A stretch of DNA of 64,000 nucleotides from Poseidonocella pacifica (GTDB taxonomy: Bacteria > Pseudomonadota > Alphaproteobacteria > Rhodobacterales > Rhodobacteraceae). This document shows, in pieces, positions 1 through 7,978 of the stretch. A program made the position numbers and the translations under genes. The stretch spans positions 930,001-994,000 of the forward strand of contig NZ_FOJU01000001.1 of NCBI RefSeq assembly GCF_900111875.1. Reading direction: 5' to 3'. The notes under the pieces are model-generated. The model made no database searches. It was given only the letters and a program-made list of their open reading frames with translations, and was not told the origin of the DNA. The first letter of the stretch is position 1. Every line of letters begins with the position of its first letter.

Positions 1-932
1 GCGATGATCTTGGTCCCGACGGGGATCAGCACAAGCCCGAGCGCCACGCCCAGCACACCGTCAATCGCCGCAGTGACGATCCACTCCACGCTGCTCACAA
101 TCCCTTCGGGGGCAAGATGGCCCACGGCGACGGCGGCATGATGAATGATTTCCTCAGGGGCGTGCCACCCAAGCTCCGCAAAACCATGCACGATGATTGA
201 TCCGCCGACCCACAGCATGGCCGCCGTGCCAATCACGGTTAGGGCCTTCATGAGAAAGGGCATCGCCCGGACGATTCCTCGGCCAAGCGCCCGCGTCAGG
301 CCAAGCTGCCCGTTCTCTGCCATGAAAAGGCCCGCATCGTCGGCCTTCACGATCAGCGCAACGGAGCCATAGACCGCAAGGGTGATCATCACGGCCACAA
401 CCGCAAGCGTTGCCGCTTCCATCCAGAAGCCCGAGGGCGGGATCGCTGAAAGCGCGATGGTCATGATCTCTGCCGAAAGAATGAAATCGGTCTTGATCGC
501 GCCCTGCACCTTTGCCTCTTCGAGATGGGCGGGATCTTCGTTCTTGTGGCTGCCGTCCGGTCCCCCGTGTTCGGCCCCGATCCCGACGGCATGGGCGATT
601 TTTTCCGCGCCCTCAAAACACAGGTAACACCCGCCCAGCATCAGCAGCGGCGCGATGAGCCACGGCGCGAAAGCCGACAGGGCCAACCCGACCGGCAGCA
701 GGTACACCAGCTTGTTGATCAACGAGCCACGGGCGATCTTCCAGACGATGGGCAATTCCCGCGCGGGCGCAAAGCCCTGAACGTATTTCGGAGTGACGGC
801 GGCATCATCGATCACCGCACCCGCAGCTTTGGCCCCAGCCTTGGCCGCCTGCCCCGCGATATCGTCCACGGAGGCCGCGGCGACCTTTGCGATCCCCGCG
901 ACATCGTCCAGAAGTGCCAACAAACCGCTCAT
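1..932 (-). CDS. DUF808 family inner-membrane protein (C-terminus cut by window edge)
   Basis: Read on the minus strand from ATG at 932, the frame stays open for 310 codons to the window edge, so the C-terminus is missing. The N-terminus (MSGLLALLDDVAGIAKVAA) and the following alanine-rich helix with VDDIAGQAAKAGAKAAGAVIDD match the DUF808 (YedI-like) family. Several hydrophobic segments follow, including one near LINKLVYLLPVGLALSAFAP and a cysteine-containing one (GGCYLCFEGAEKIAH). The family is a conserved inner-membrane protein of unknown biochemical role. It points the same way as the downstream-lying start of the formate/nitrite-type gene but is separated from it by about 100 bp, so a shared transcript is possible but not shown. 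Confidence 0.85.
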   Translation of the reverse strand, partial: MSGLLALLDDVAGIAKVAAASVDDIAGQAAKAGAKAAGAVIDDAAVTPKYVQGFAPARELPIVWKIARGSLINKLVYLLPVGLALSAFAPWLIAPLLMLGGCYLCFEGAEKIAHAVGIGAEHGGPDGSHKNEDPAHLEEAKVQGAIKTDFILSAEIMTIALSAIPPSGFWMEAATLAVVAVMITLAVYGSVALIVKADDAGLFMAENGQLGLTRALGRGIVRAMPFLMKALTVIGTAAMLWVGGSIIVHGFAELGWHAPEEIIHHAAVAVGHLAPEGIVSSVEWIVTAAIDGVLGVALGLVLIPVGTKII

Positions 933-1034
933 ATCGCCCTCTCCGTTGCTTTCGGCCAAACCTAGCGGGCGTACGGGCCAACGCAAGGCGAGCGAGGAAT
1001 TTACCTTGGGAATCCCCCGCTCAGCACCCGTCGA

Positions 1035-1889
1035 TCAGATTTCCTCACGCACCTGCGCAAAGGTCATCACCGCGAAAATACCGGTCCCGCCAATGACATT
1101 TCCCGCAAAGGCAGGGAAAATACCGCCGAAGATAGCCGAACTGACGCCAATCTCTCCTCTCAGAACAAGCAAGAAGAGTTCCGTCGCCCCGGCCACGACG
1201 TGGGACATTTCGCCAAATCCGATCATGAAGGTGATGATGAAAATCATCAGCACCTCACCAGCCCCCTCCATGCGCGGCAGAATCCACACCAGCGCCGCGA
1301 TCATGAACCCGGCTGGCATACCCCGCACCAGATGCTGCCATGGGGTGGCTTCGGCGTAGTGACGCGAGACCTTGAGCACCCCTTCAAAGCGTTCCTGCGG
1401 GATCAGATCGCCATTGCTCATCACCACCGCAGCCACGAGGCAACCGACCATATTTGCCGTGAAGACAATGAGCCAAAGCCTTGAAATCTTGAACATCTTC
1501 TTCCACGAAGGATCAATGAACATCGGCAGGATCGGGGTGATCGTGTTCTCGGTGAAAAGTTGCATCCGAGCGAGGATTACGATCAGGAAGCCGACCGTAT
1601 AGCCGATGTTGGACACCGCCCCGGCCCAGTCCGCGTCCGGCAGGACCGATACGAAAAGCCCTTTGCACAGCACGGAGGTGCTGATGGCGATCCCCGCAGT
1701 AACGCCCGACCACCACAGCGCCGAAAGCGGACGTTTGAGTTCGTGGTCCCCCTCGCGCCGGATCGCCTCAAAGATCACGGAGGTGGGCACATGCTCCATC
1801 TCGGAGACCTTCTGACTCTCCTCGTGGTTCAGGTTGGCCTGTACCTCTCCCTCGTCGTCACGGGTCTTGTTGTCGTCCTGCTGCGTCAT
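1035..1889 (-). CDS. Formate/nitrite transporter family protein (YfdC-like)
   Basis: A 284-aa integral membrane protein. After a charged, glutamate-rich cytosolic N-terminus (about residues 1-60), six hydrophobic segments follow, with the FNT-type small-residue helices (for example GFLIVILARMQLFTENTITPI and MIGFGEMSHVVAGATELF). It resembles the YfdC branch of the formate/nitrite transporter family more than FocA or NirC, so the substrate is uncertain. The open frame extends 17 codons further upstream, but the ATG at 1889 (MTQQDDNKT) gives the expected start. The gene stands alone between the DUF808 gene and a micropeptide on the opposite strand. No nitrite or formate metabolic genes are nearby to fix its role. 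Confidence 0.85.
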   Translation of the reverse strand: MTQQDDNKTRDDEGEVQANLNHEESQKVSEMEHVPTSVIFEAIRREGDHELKRPLSALWWSGVTAGIAISTSVLCKGLFVSVLPDADWAGAVSNIGYTVGFLIVILARMQLFTENTITPILPMFIDPSWKKMFKISRLWLIVFTANMVGCLVAAVVMSNGDLIPQERFEGVLKVSRHYAEATPWQHLVRGMPAGFMIAALVWILPRMEGAGEVLMIFIITFMIGFGEMSHVVAGATELFLLVLRGEIGVSSAIFGGIFPAFAGNVIGGTGIFAVMTFAQVREEI

Positions 1890-2005
1890 GGCACGGGCCC
1901 TTTTTATGATCACGCAATGATAGTGCGCGAAGCGGGCCACTCAAGCTGCGTGACAGTGGGGCGTGTATTTGCCATGACGGACTGGCCCACTGCCCGGAGA
2001 CCCGG

Positions 2006-2149
2006 ATGACAAACACGCTTGCCCTGACCCTCGCCGTTCTGCTTCTCGGAGCGCTCAGCCTCGATCTTTGGCTTGACGGCGGCGCCGGGGCACTGTTTCT
2101 CGCGCGTAAGGGCGTTGCGCTCATCGAATGGCTGGCAGTCTGGCGCTAA
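2006..2149 (+). CDS. 47-aa single-pass membrane micropeptide upstream of gap
   Basis: ATG at 2006 is preceded by a good GGAGA ribosome site 6 nt away, and the frame ends with TAA at 2147-2149. The peptide (MTNTLALTLAVLLLGALSLD, then LWLDGGAG, ALFLARKG and a WLAVWR end) has one hydrophobic helix at residues 4-20 and a second amphipathic, tryptophan-ending segment. The regular RBS, the codon pattern and the position about 100 bp before gap on the same strand support a real gene. I recall similar short proteins in front of gap in other Rhodobacteraceae, but that memory needs a search. Function unknown. Confidence 0.7.
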   Translation: MTNTLALTLAVLLLGALSLDLWLDGGAGALFLARKGVALIEWLAVWR

Positions 2150-2250
2150 CATTGCCGTCATGCGGTTGACCTTCGCCCCGAAATGCGGACCCTTGCGCCC
2201 AAACCGGGCCATTGGTCCGGTGGCGGACGCCAATTGAGGGAAGGACTGAC

Positions 2251-3252
2251 ATGGCACTGAAAGTTGCAATCAACGGATTCGGGCGCATCGGGCGCAACGT
2301 GCTTCGTGGAATAGTGGAATCGGGTCGCACCGATATTCAGGTTGTCGGGATCAACGATCTCGGGCCGGTGGAAACCAATGCCCACCTGCTTCGGTACGAC
2401 AGTGTGCATGGCCGGTTTCCCGTCGAAGTGAAAACCACCGAGGACACGATTGACGTGGGCTATGGCCCGATCAAGGTGTCTGCGGAGCGGAACCCGGCGG
2501 ACCTCAAGTGGGGCGACGTCGACATCATTCTGGAATGCACCGGTATTTTCACCTCCAAGGAAAAGTGCCAGCCGCACCTGACCACCGGGGCGAAGCGGGT
2601 GCTCATCTCCGCCCCCGGCGCGAACGCGGACAAGACGATCGTCTATGGTGTGAACGACGACACGCTGACAGCCGATGATCTGATCGTTTCCAACGCATCT
2701 TGCACAACCAACTGTCTGTCGCCCGTGGTCAAAGTTCTCAACGATACGATTGGCCTCAAGCGCGGCTTCATGACCACTGTCCACAGCTACACCGGCGATC
2801 AGCCGACGCTCGACACCATGCACAGCGACCTCTATCGCGCGCGTGCCGCGGCGACCAACATGATCCCGACTTCCACCGGTGCGGCCAAGGCTGTGGGGCT
2901 CGTTCTGCCCGAACTCGCCGGTAAGCTTGACGGTGTGGCGATCCGCGTGCCCACGCCCAACGTTTCGGTGGTGGATCTGACGTTTGAGGCCAACCGCGAC
3001 ACCACCGTGGAAGAGATCAACGACGCAATCCGCGCTGCGGCCGATGGGTCGCTCAACGGCGTTCTGGGGTATACCGATGCGAAGCTGGTGAGCCAGGATT
3101 TCAATCACGATCCCCGCTCGTCCATCTTTGCGACGGATCAGACCAAGGTGATGGACGGCAACCTTTGCCGCATCCTGACCTGGTACGACAACGAATGGGG
3201 CTTCTCCAACCGCATGGCCGATACCGCCGTGGCGATGGGCAAGTTCCTCTAA
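2251..3252 (+). CDS. gap: Type I glyceraldehyde-3-phosphate dehydrogenase
   Basis: A 333-aa enzyme that oxidises glyceraldehyde 3-phosphate to 1,3-bisphosphoglycerate with NAD (reversible). The N-terminal Rossmann motif is [10 protein letters not shown] (residues 7-16). The catalytic cysteine is C151 in SNASCTTNC, with H178 as its partner in HSYTGDQ. The C-terminal WYDNEWG motif is present. Length is normal. The start at 2251 is chosen because GAGGGAAGGA lies just upstream; an in-frame extension to 2212 has no comparable site. It connects to the edd-eda operon 2 kb away: Entner-Doudoroff glyceraldehyde 3-phosphate flows through this enzyme. A strong intrinsic terminator follows the stop. Confidence 0.97.
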   Translation: MALKVAINGFGRIGRNVLRGIVESGRTDIQVVGINDLGPVETNAHLLRYDSVHGRFPVEVKTTEDTIDVGYGPIKVSAERNPADLKWGDVDIILECTGIFTSKEKCQPHLTTGAKRVLISAPGANADKTIVYGVNDDTLTADDLIVSNASCTTNCLSPVVKVLNDTIGLKRGFMTTVHSYTGDQPTLDTMHSDLYRARAAATNMIPTSTGAAKAVGLVLPELAGKLDGVAIRVPTPNVSVVDLTFEANRDTTVEEINDAIRAAADGSLNGVLGYTDAKLVSQDFNHDPRSSIFATDQTKVMDGNLCRILTWYDNEWGFSNRMADTAVAMGKFL

Positions 3253-3277
3253 GACTGTCTCAATAGACGACCCGAAG

Positions 3278-3303
3278 CGCCCGCCTTTCCGGCGGGCGTT
3301 TTC
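3278..3303 (+). terminator. Intrinsic terminator of gap
   Basis: A GC-rich hairpin (CGCCCGCC, loop TTT, GGCGGGCG) runs directly into TTTT. It lies 26 nt after the gap stop codon and just beyond the end of the convergent PIN gene, so it probably ends the gap transcript. Confidence 0.85.
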
Positions 3304-3847
3304 ACATCGCCTCGACCGCTTTGCCAAGCCGGGGCAACCGGGCCTTCTTCATCAGGCTCCGCAGGGGCCATGCCTCCCCCGAAAGACGCTGCGCCTCGGC
3401 GCGAACCACGTGCACCACCTGTGCCACCTCCTTCGGCGCCTCTGCGAACCGGGCGCGCAGAAACTGATCCGCGTCCATCCGAAGCAGCCCCTCTTCCTCA
3501 AGGATGTTCCGGGGGAAGTCCTTGGCATTCATCGTCACGATATAATCCGCGCTGCCCGCGATGGCCGCGGCAAGCACATGGGTATCGGCCGGGTCGGGCA
3601 GCCAGAGACGATCCTCAAGTGAGGGGGGATAGGTGATTTCCGCATGTGGCCAGCGAAGGCGCAAGGCGGCGATTTCCGCCCGCGCCAACGGCTCTGCCTC
3701 CGGCCCGATCTTCACGGTGGCGCGCGCCCACTCCTCAAGGATCCGTGCGGACCAGAGCGGTGTAAACAGCCCTTGCGCAGCGACGCCCAAAAGCACTTCG
3801 CGCATCACCGTCGGATAGAGAACGTTGGCATCGAGCAGCGCCTTCAT
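3302..3847 (-). CDS. PIN-domain protein (RSP_2648-like), no partner antitoxin
   Basis: A 181-aa protein with the PIN-fold pattern of spaced acidic residues: D6 (LLDANVL), E38 (RILEEW), D88 (ADTHVLAAA), D101 (ADYIVT) and D110 (NAKDFP). These would coordinate metal in an RNase active site. Its start overlaps the stop of the upstream methyltransferase by 4 bp (ATGA), so the two are translationally coupled. VapC-type toxins usually follow a small antitoxin gene. Here the partner is instead a 398-aa rRNA methyltransferase, so a housekeeping RNA role or a solitary PIN protein fits better than a toxin. The extra C-terminal helix-rich region (about 130-181) is not typical of short VapC proteins. Confidence 0.8.
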   Translation of the reverse strand: MKALLDANVLYPTVMREVLLGVAAQGLFTPLWSARILEEWARATVKIGPEAEPLARAEIAALRLRWPHAEITYPPSLEDRLWLPDPADTHVLAAAIAGSADYIVTMNAKDFPRNILEEEGLLRMDADQFLRARFAEAPKEVAQVVHVVRAEAQRLSGEAWPLRSLMKKARLPRLGKAVEAM

Positions 3848-5040
3848 AGGCGGTAGAAGAGAGCCTTCAGATAGCCGGATTCGGCAAGCTGGGGCAGCAA
3901 CGGGTGATCCGGCCCGGCAAAACCGGTATTAATAAGCTGTCCGGCCCGCCCCGCCTTGCCAATCCCGCGCGTACACGCCGCCCGAAACTCTTCGAGCGAG
4001 GCCGCGTGGGAACAGGAACACAGCCCGAGATAGCCACCCTCATCCACGAGGGTTGCAGCCATCCGTGCGATCCGCTCATAGGCGCGAAGGCCCGCATCCA
4101 GTGTTTTCTTCGATGGCGCGAACGAGGGCGGATCACAGATCACGATATCATACCGCGCGCCCTCTTCTGCCAGCGCGGTCAAGGTATCGAACGCATCGCC
4201 GCGCCGGGTGGCAAAACGGTCGGACATGCCCCCTGCGGTTGCGCCTTCCTCAGCCAGAGCGAGGGCCGCGGCGGAGCCGTCCACCGCAAGCGCCTCCGTC
4301 GCGCCGCCCGCAAGCATGGCGAGCGAGAAGCCCCCCACATGGGAAAAGACATCAAGCACGCGCGCACCCTTGGCGAGGCTCGCGGCAAAGGCATGGTTGG
4401 GCCGCTGATCATAGAAGAGCCCGGTCTTTTGCCCGCCCAACAGATCGGCGTAATAGGTCGCCCCGTTCATCGGCACGGGGACCGGTCCGGACGGAGTTGT
4501 TCCGCGCACGACCTCCAGCACCTCCGGCAGCCCTTCGAGCCCCCGCGCCCGGCCCGTTCCGTTCAGGATGACGGTGGACACGCCCGTCGCCTCGATCAGA
4601 GCATCGGCGAGCAGGTCGAGCCGCGTATCAGCCCAGGCCGCGTTTGGCTGTACCACCGCGATGTCGTCGAACCGGTCGATCACAACGCCGGGCAGCCCGT
4701 CGCCCTCGGCGTGGACGAGCCTATAGAACGGCGCATCATAAAGCCGCTCCCGAAGCTCCAGCGCTTTTCGCAGCCGCGTAAGGAACCATGCCCCGTCGAT
4801 CTGGGCCTCCGGGTCGCGGTCCAGCATCCGGCCAAAGATCCGGCTGTTGGGATTGACCGCCACGAGGCCCATCTGCGCGCGCGCGTCATCTTCGAGAATG
4901 GCGACGGCCCCCGGCGGAATCGCCTTGGTGCGCCGGTCGGTGACCAGCTCATTGTCATAAACCCAAGGCGCGCCATGGCGTATTGCGCGGGCGTTTGCCT
5001 TGGGACGGAGGCGGATTACCGGTCGGTTCTCTTGTGTCAT
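3844..5040 (-). CDS. RlmI-like class I SAM-dependent RNA methyltransferase (RSP_2647-like)
   Basis: A 398-aa protein with an N-terminal PUA-like RNA-binding part (RLRPKANARAIRHGAPWVYD, residues 10-29). A linker contains GQKTGLFYDQRPN, and the Rossmann methyltransferase domain follows with DVFSHVGGFSL as the SAM motif. The DPPSFAPSKK and LCSCSHAAS motifs are those of the RlmI/RlmK family that methylates cytosine C5 in 23S rRNA. The SCS cysteine is the likely catalytic or base-releasing residue. The family suggests 23S rRNA m5C methylation; the exact site cannot be read from sequence. It is the first gene of a two-gene unit with the PIN protein and is divergent from edd. Confidence 0.85.
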   Translation of the reverse strand: MTQENRPVIRLRPKANARAIRHGAPWVYDNELVTDRRTKAIPPGAVAILEDDARAQMGLVAVNPNSRIFGRMLDRDPEAQIDGAWFLTRLRKALELRERLYDAPFYRLVHAEGDGLPGVVIDRFDDIAVVQPNAAWADTRLDLLADALIEATGVSTVILNGTGRARGLEGLPEVLEVVRGTTPSGPVPVPMNGATYYADLLGGQKTGLFYDQRPNHAFAASLAKGARVLDVFSHVGGFSLAMLAGGATEALAVDGSAAALALAEEGATAGGMSDRFATRRGDAFDTLTALAEEGARYDIVICDPPSFAPSKKTLDAGLRAYERIARMAATLVDEGGYLGLCSCSHAASLEEFRAACTRGIGKAGRAGQLINTGFAGPDHPLLPQLAESGYLKALFYRL

Positions 5041-5119
5041 GGCGCGTTCCTACTAACATTCATTGCAAGAGGGAAGCGCCCCTGCATCGCGCAGGTGCGG
5101 GATTGCCCTCAACAAATCT

Positions 5120-5133
5120 TGTTAGCGCTAACG
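5120..5133. promoter_or_regulatory. LacI-type operator in the edd promoter
   Basis: TGTTAGCGCTAACG contains a near-perfect 14-bp palindrome (TTAGCGCTAA is exact) with the central CG of LacI-family operators. It lies 45 bp before the edd start and overlaps a possible -35 element (TTGTTA, 5119-5124), a position suited to repression. No LacI-family gene is in the window, so the regulator is unidentified. Confidence 0.65.
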
Positions 5134-5177
5134 CCATCTGTTACACCCCGAGGCGAGGGAAAAGGAGAGTCGCAGCC

Positions 5178-6983
5178 ATGTCACTCAACAGCACCGTCTC
5201 CGACGTTACTGACCGCATTATCGAACGTTCACGCGCACCGCGGGAGGCCTATCTGAACAAGATGCGCCAAGCCGCCGAAGAAGGCCCCCGGCGCGCGCAT
5301 CTTACCTGTGGCAATCAGGCCCATGCCTATGCCGCGATGGGTGACGACAAGGCCGCGCTGGCGGAAACCCATGCGCCGAACCTCGGGATCATCACCGCCT
5401 ATAACGACATGCTCTCGGCCCATCAGCCGTTTGAGACCTATCCGGCCGTGATCCGGGAAGCAGCCCGCCGCGTAGGCGGCACCGCACAGGTCGCGGGGGG
5501 CGTTCCGGCCATGTGCGACGGGGTCACCCAAGGGCAGGTCGGCATGGAGCTTTCGCTGTTCTCCCGCGATGTGATTGCCCTCGCCGCCGGAGTTGGCCTC
5601 AGCCACAATACCTTTGACGCGGCGGTCTATCTTGGAGTTTGCGACAAGATCGTTCCCGGCCTTGTGATTGCGGCGGGGACATTCGGCTATATCCCATCAA
5701 TCTTCCTGCCCGCAGGTCCAATGCCCTCGGGCCTGCCGAACGACGAAAAGGCGAAGGTCCGCCAGCAATTCGCCGCCGGCGAAGTGGGGCGCGAAGCGCT
5801 CATGAAGGCGGAAATGGCAAGCTATCACGGGCCGGGCACCTGTACGTTCTACGGCACGGCAAACTCCAACCAGATGCTGATGGAATTCATGGGCCTGCAC
5901 CTGCCCGGTGCCTCGTTCGTCAATCCCAACACGCCCCTGCGGGAGGCGCTGACAGTCGCCGGAACGGAACGCGCCTTGCAGATCACGGCGCTTGGCAACG
6001 AATACACGCCCGTATGCGATATTCTGGACGAAAAGGCTTTTGTGAACGGGATCGTCGGGTTGATGGCGACGGGCGGCTCGACCAACCTCGTGCTGCATCT
6101 GCCAGCGATGGCCCGCGCCTGCGGCGTCATTCTCGAACTGGAAGATTTCGACGCTCTGTCCTCCGTCACGCCGCTTTTGGCGAAGGTCTATCCAAACGGC
6201 CTCGCCGACGTGAACCACTTCCACGCCGCAGGCGGGCTTGGCTATATGATCGGCCAACTGCTGGAGGTTGGCTTGTTGCATCCCGATACCAAGACCGTCG
6301 CGGGCGACGGGCTCTCGCTTTATACCCAAGAGCCGAAACTAACCGATGGCCGCGTGACATGGGAACCCGGCGCGAAGGACAGCCAGAACGACAAGATCCT
6401 TCGCCCCGCATCCGAGCCATTCCAGAAATCGGGCGGCCTCGTACAACTTGACGGGAACCTCGGCCACGGGATGATGAAGGTTTCCGCCGTTGCGCCAGAG
6501 CGTCACATCGTTGAGGCAAAGGCCCGCGTTTTCGAAGATCAAGCTGACGTCAAGACGGCCTTCAAGAACGGCGAGTTCACCGAAGACACCGTTGTCGTTG
6601 TCCGCTTTCAGGGGCCGCAGGCGAACGGGATGCCGGAACTTCACTCCCTCACGCCGACGCTCGCGGTCTTGCAGGATCGGGGCCTCAAGGTCGCGCTGGT
6701 GACGGATGGCCGCATGTCCGGCGCTTCCGGCAAGGTGCCATCGGCGATCCATATAAGCCCCGAAGCGGCCGCTGGCGGGCCTTTGGCCAGAGTGCACGAC
6801 GGAGATGTGATCCGTGTCGATGCGGTCAGCGGCAAGATCGAGAACCTCGCGGAGGATTTCGACAGCCGTGAGCCGCTGGTTCCCGATCTTACCGGCAATG
6901 GGCACGGCATCGGGCGTGAGCTTTTCGCCACCTTCCGCAAAAACGTCGGCCTAGCCTCCAACGGCGCGGCGGTTGTCGTCTGA
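5178..6983 (+). CDS. edd: Phosphogluconate dehydratase (Entner-Doudoroff)
   Basis: A 601-aa enzyme of the IlvD/Edd family that dehydrates 6-phosphogluconate to 2-keto-3-deoxy-6-phosphogluconate using an iron-sulfur cluster. Candidate cluster cysteines are C113 (PAMCDGVTQG), C156 (GVCDKIVPG) and C222 (GTCTFYGTANSNQ). The GRMSGASGK motif near residue 515-523 is typical. The start at 5178 has AAAGGAGAG 8 nt upstream; the 65 extra in-frame upstream codons are promoter sequence. The gene is followed 71 nt later by eda on the same strand. Together they form the complete two-step lower Entner-Doudoroff branch, probably controlled by the palindrome at 5120. Confidence 0.97.
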   Translation: MSLNSTVSDVTDRIIERSRAPREAYLNKMRQAAEEGPRRAHLTCGNQAHAYAAMGDDKAALAETHAPNLGIITAYNDMLSAHQPFETYPAVIREAARRVGGTAQVAGGVPAMCDGVTQGQVGMELSLFSRDVIALAAGVGLSHNTFDAAVYLGVCDKIVPGLVIAAGTFGYIPSIFLPAGPMPSGLPNDEKAKVRQQFAAGEVGREALMKAEMASYHGPGTCTFYGTANSNQMLMEFMGLHLPGASFVNPNTPLREALTVAGTERALQITALGNEYTPVCDILDEKAFVNGIVGLMATGGSTNLVLHLPAMARACGVILELEDFDALSSVTPLLAKVYPNGLADVNHFHAAGGLGYMIGQLLEVGLLHPDTKTVAGDGLSLYTQEPKLTDGRVTWEPGAKDSQNDKILRPASEPFQKSGGLVQLDGNLGHGMMKVSAVAPERHIVEAKARVFEDQADVKTAFKNGEFTEDTVVVVRFQGPQANGMPELHSLTPTLAVLQDRGLKVALVTDGRMSGASGKVPSAIHISPEAAAGGPLARVHDGDVIRVDAVSGKIENLAEDFDSREPLVPDLTGNGHGIGRELFATFRKNVGLASNGAAVVV

Positions 6984-7054
6984 GAACCGCTGCGCTACTC
7001 CTTCCCTCGACCCAATAGACCGCCCTCGCGCGGTCCAGATCCGGAGACGATATA

Positions 7055-7696
7055 ATGACCCCCCAAGAGGCGAGCCGCAAAAACGAAGACCTCTGCCGCC
7101 GCGCTCCCGTGATTCCAGTGCTCGTCCTGAAGGACGCCGCCACGGCAAGGCCGCTGGCCGAAGCGTTGGTCAAGGGCGGGCTGCCCGCGCTCGAAGTGAC
7201 CCTGCGCACGGACGCCGCATTGGACGTGATCCGCGAAATGTCGCAGGTCGAGGGCGGGATCGTCGGTGCTGGGACGCTGCTCACCCCCAAGGATGTCGAA
7301 GCGGCGAAGGAGGCTGGCGCGCTCTTCGGGGTATCGCCCGGCGCGACCGACCGGCTGTTGGATGCCTGTGAGGAGATGGACCTGCCGCTGCTGCCCGGAA
7401 CGGCGACCCCGTCCGAAGCGATGCGCCTGTACGAACGCGGCTATACAGTTCAGAAGTTCTTTCCGGCGGAATCCAACGGCGGCGCACCAGTCCTCAAGGC
7501 TTGGGCCGCACCTTTGCCGCAAATCCGGTTCTGCCCCACGGGTGGTGTTTCACCGGCGAATGCCGCGGATTACCTTGCCCTGCCCAACGTGCTTTGCGTC
7601 GGCGGAAGCTGGGTCGCCCCCGCGAATGCGATCGAGAGCGGCAACTGGGCGCATATCGAACAACTCGCGCGCGAAGCGGCCACCCTCGCCCGCTGA
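7055..7696 (+). CDS. eda: KDPG aldolase (2-dehydro-3-deoxy-phosphogluconate aldolase)
   Basis: A 213-aa class I aldolase that splits 2-keto-3-deoxy-6-phosphogluconate into pyruvate and glyceraldehyde 3-phosphate. The catalytic glutamate is E47 in ALEVTLRT. The Schiff-base lysine is K134 in TVQKFFPAE, and the phosphate-binding loop includes CPTGGV. The RBS CCGGAGACGATA precedes the ATG. It is the second gene of the edd-eda operon. Its product glyceraldehyde 3-phosphate feeds the nearby gap product. The stop lies only 3 bp from the stop of the convergent small gene, with no obvious terminator between them. Confidence 0.96.
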   Translation: MTPQEASRKNEDLCRRAPVIPVLVLKDAATARPLAEALVKGGLPALEVTLRTDAALDVIREMSQVEGGIVGAGTLLTPKDVEAAKEAGALFGVSPGATDRLLDACEEMDLPLLPGTATPSEAMRLYERGYTVQKFFPAESNGGAPVLKAWAAPLPQIRFCPTGGVSPANAADYLALPNVLCVGGSWVAPANAIESGNWAHIEQLAREAATLAR

Positions 7697-7699
7697 ACG

Positions 7700-7978
7700 C
7701 TAGTTCCTGCGACCGCGCCAGCCGCCACGGCGGCGCGGAAGCCCTCCGCCCTCCGATCCCTCGCGCAGGACCGCCGTCATGGGATGCTGCGGCGCACCGG
7801 CCTCATAGCGAGCCAGCAAGGCGCCGATGGCCGCTTTCGGATCACCTTCGGTTGGCACCGAAAGCGCCCAATCCAGAAAAATCGAGCGGCATTGCTCTGC
7901 GGTGATATCTTCGATCCGATAGGCTTCGCGGATCAATCCGCGCGGATCCGCGTCATCCGTTGTCGTCATCTGTTCCAT
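7700..7978 (-). CDS. Small conserved-looking protein after glnE
   Basis: A 92-aa protein whose start overlaps the glnE stop region by 26 bp, indicating translational coupling. AGGG lies 7 nt before the ATG at 7978; a second ATG at 7969 is an alternative. The N-terminal two thirds looks helical and acidic (TTDDADPRGLIREAYRIED, FLDWALSVP). The C-terminus is very basic and glycine-rich (GGGLPRRRGGWRGRRN), as in nucleic-acid-binding tails. I do not recognise a named domain. Position suggests co-expression with the nitrogen-control enzyme GlnE, but no function can be assigned. Confidence 0.7.
   Translation of the reverse strand: MEQMTTTDDADPRGLIREAYRIEDITAEQCRSIFLDWALSVPTEGDPKAAIGALLARYEAGAPQHPMTAVLREGSEGGGLPRRRGGWRGRRN

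Noticed and set aside
2158-3327. 389-codon open frame antisense to gap
   Set aside because: Shadow of the gap coding sequence; composition is typical of reverse-frame GC-rich DNA.
3302-3847. VapBC-type toxin-antitoxin module
   Set aside because: The PIN gene has no small antitoxin partner; the overlapping gene is a full methyltransferase.
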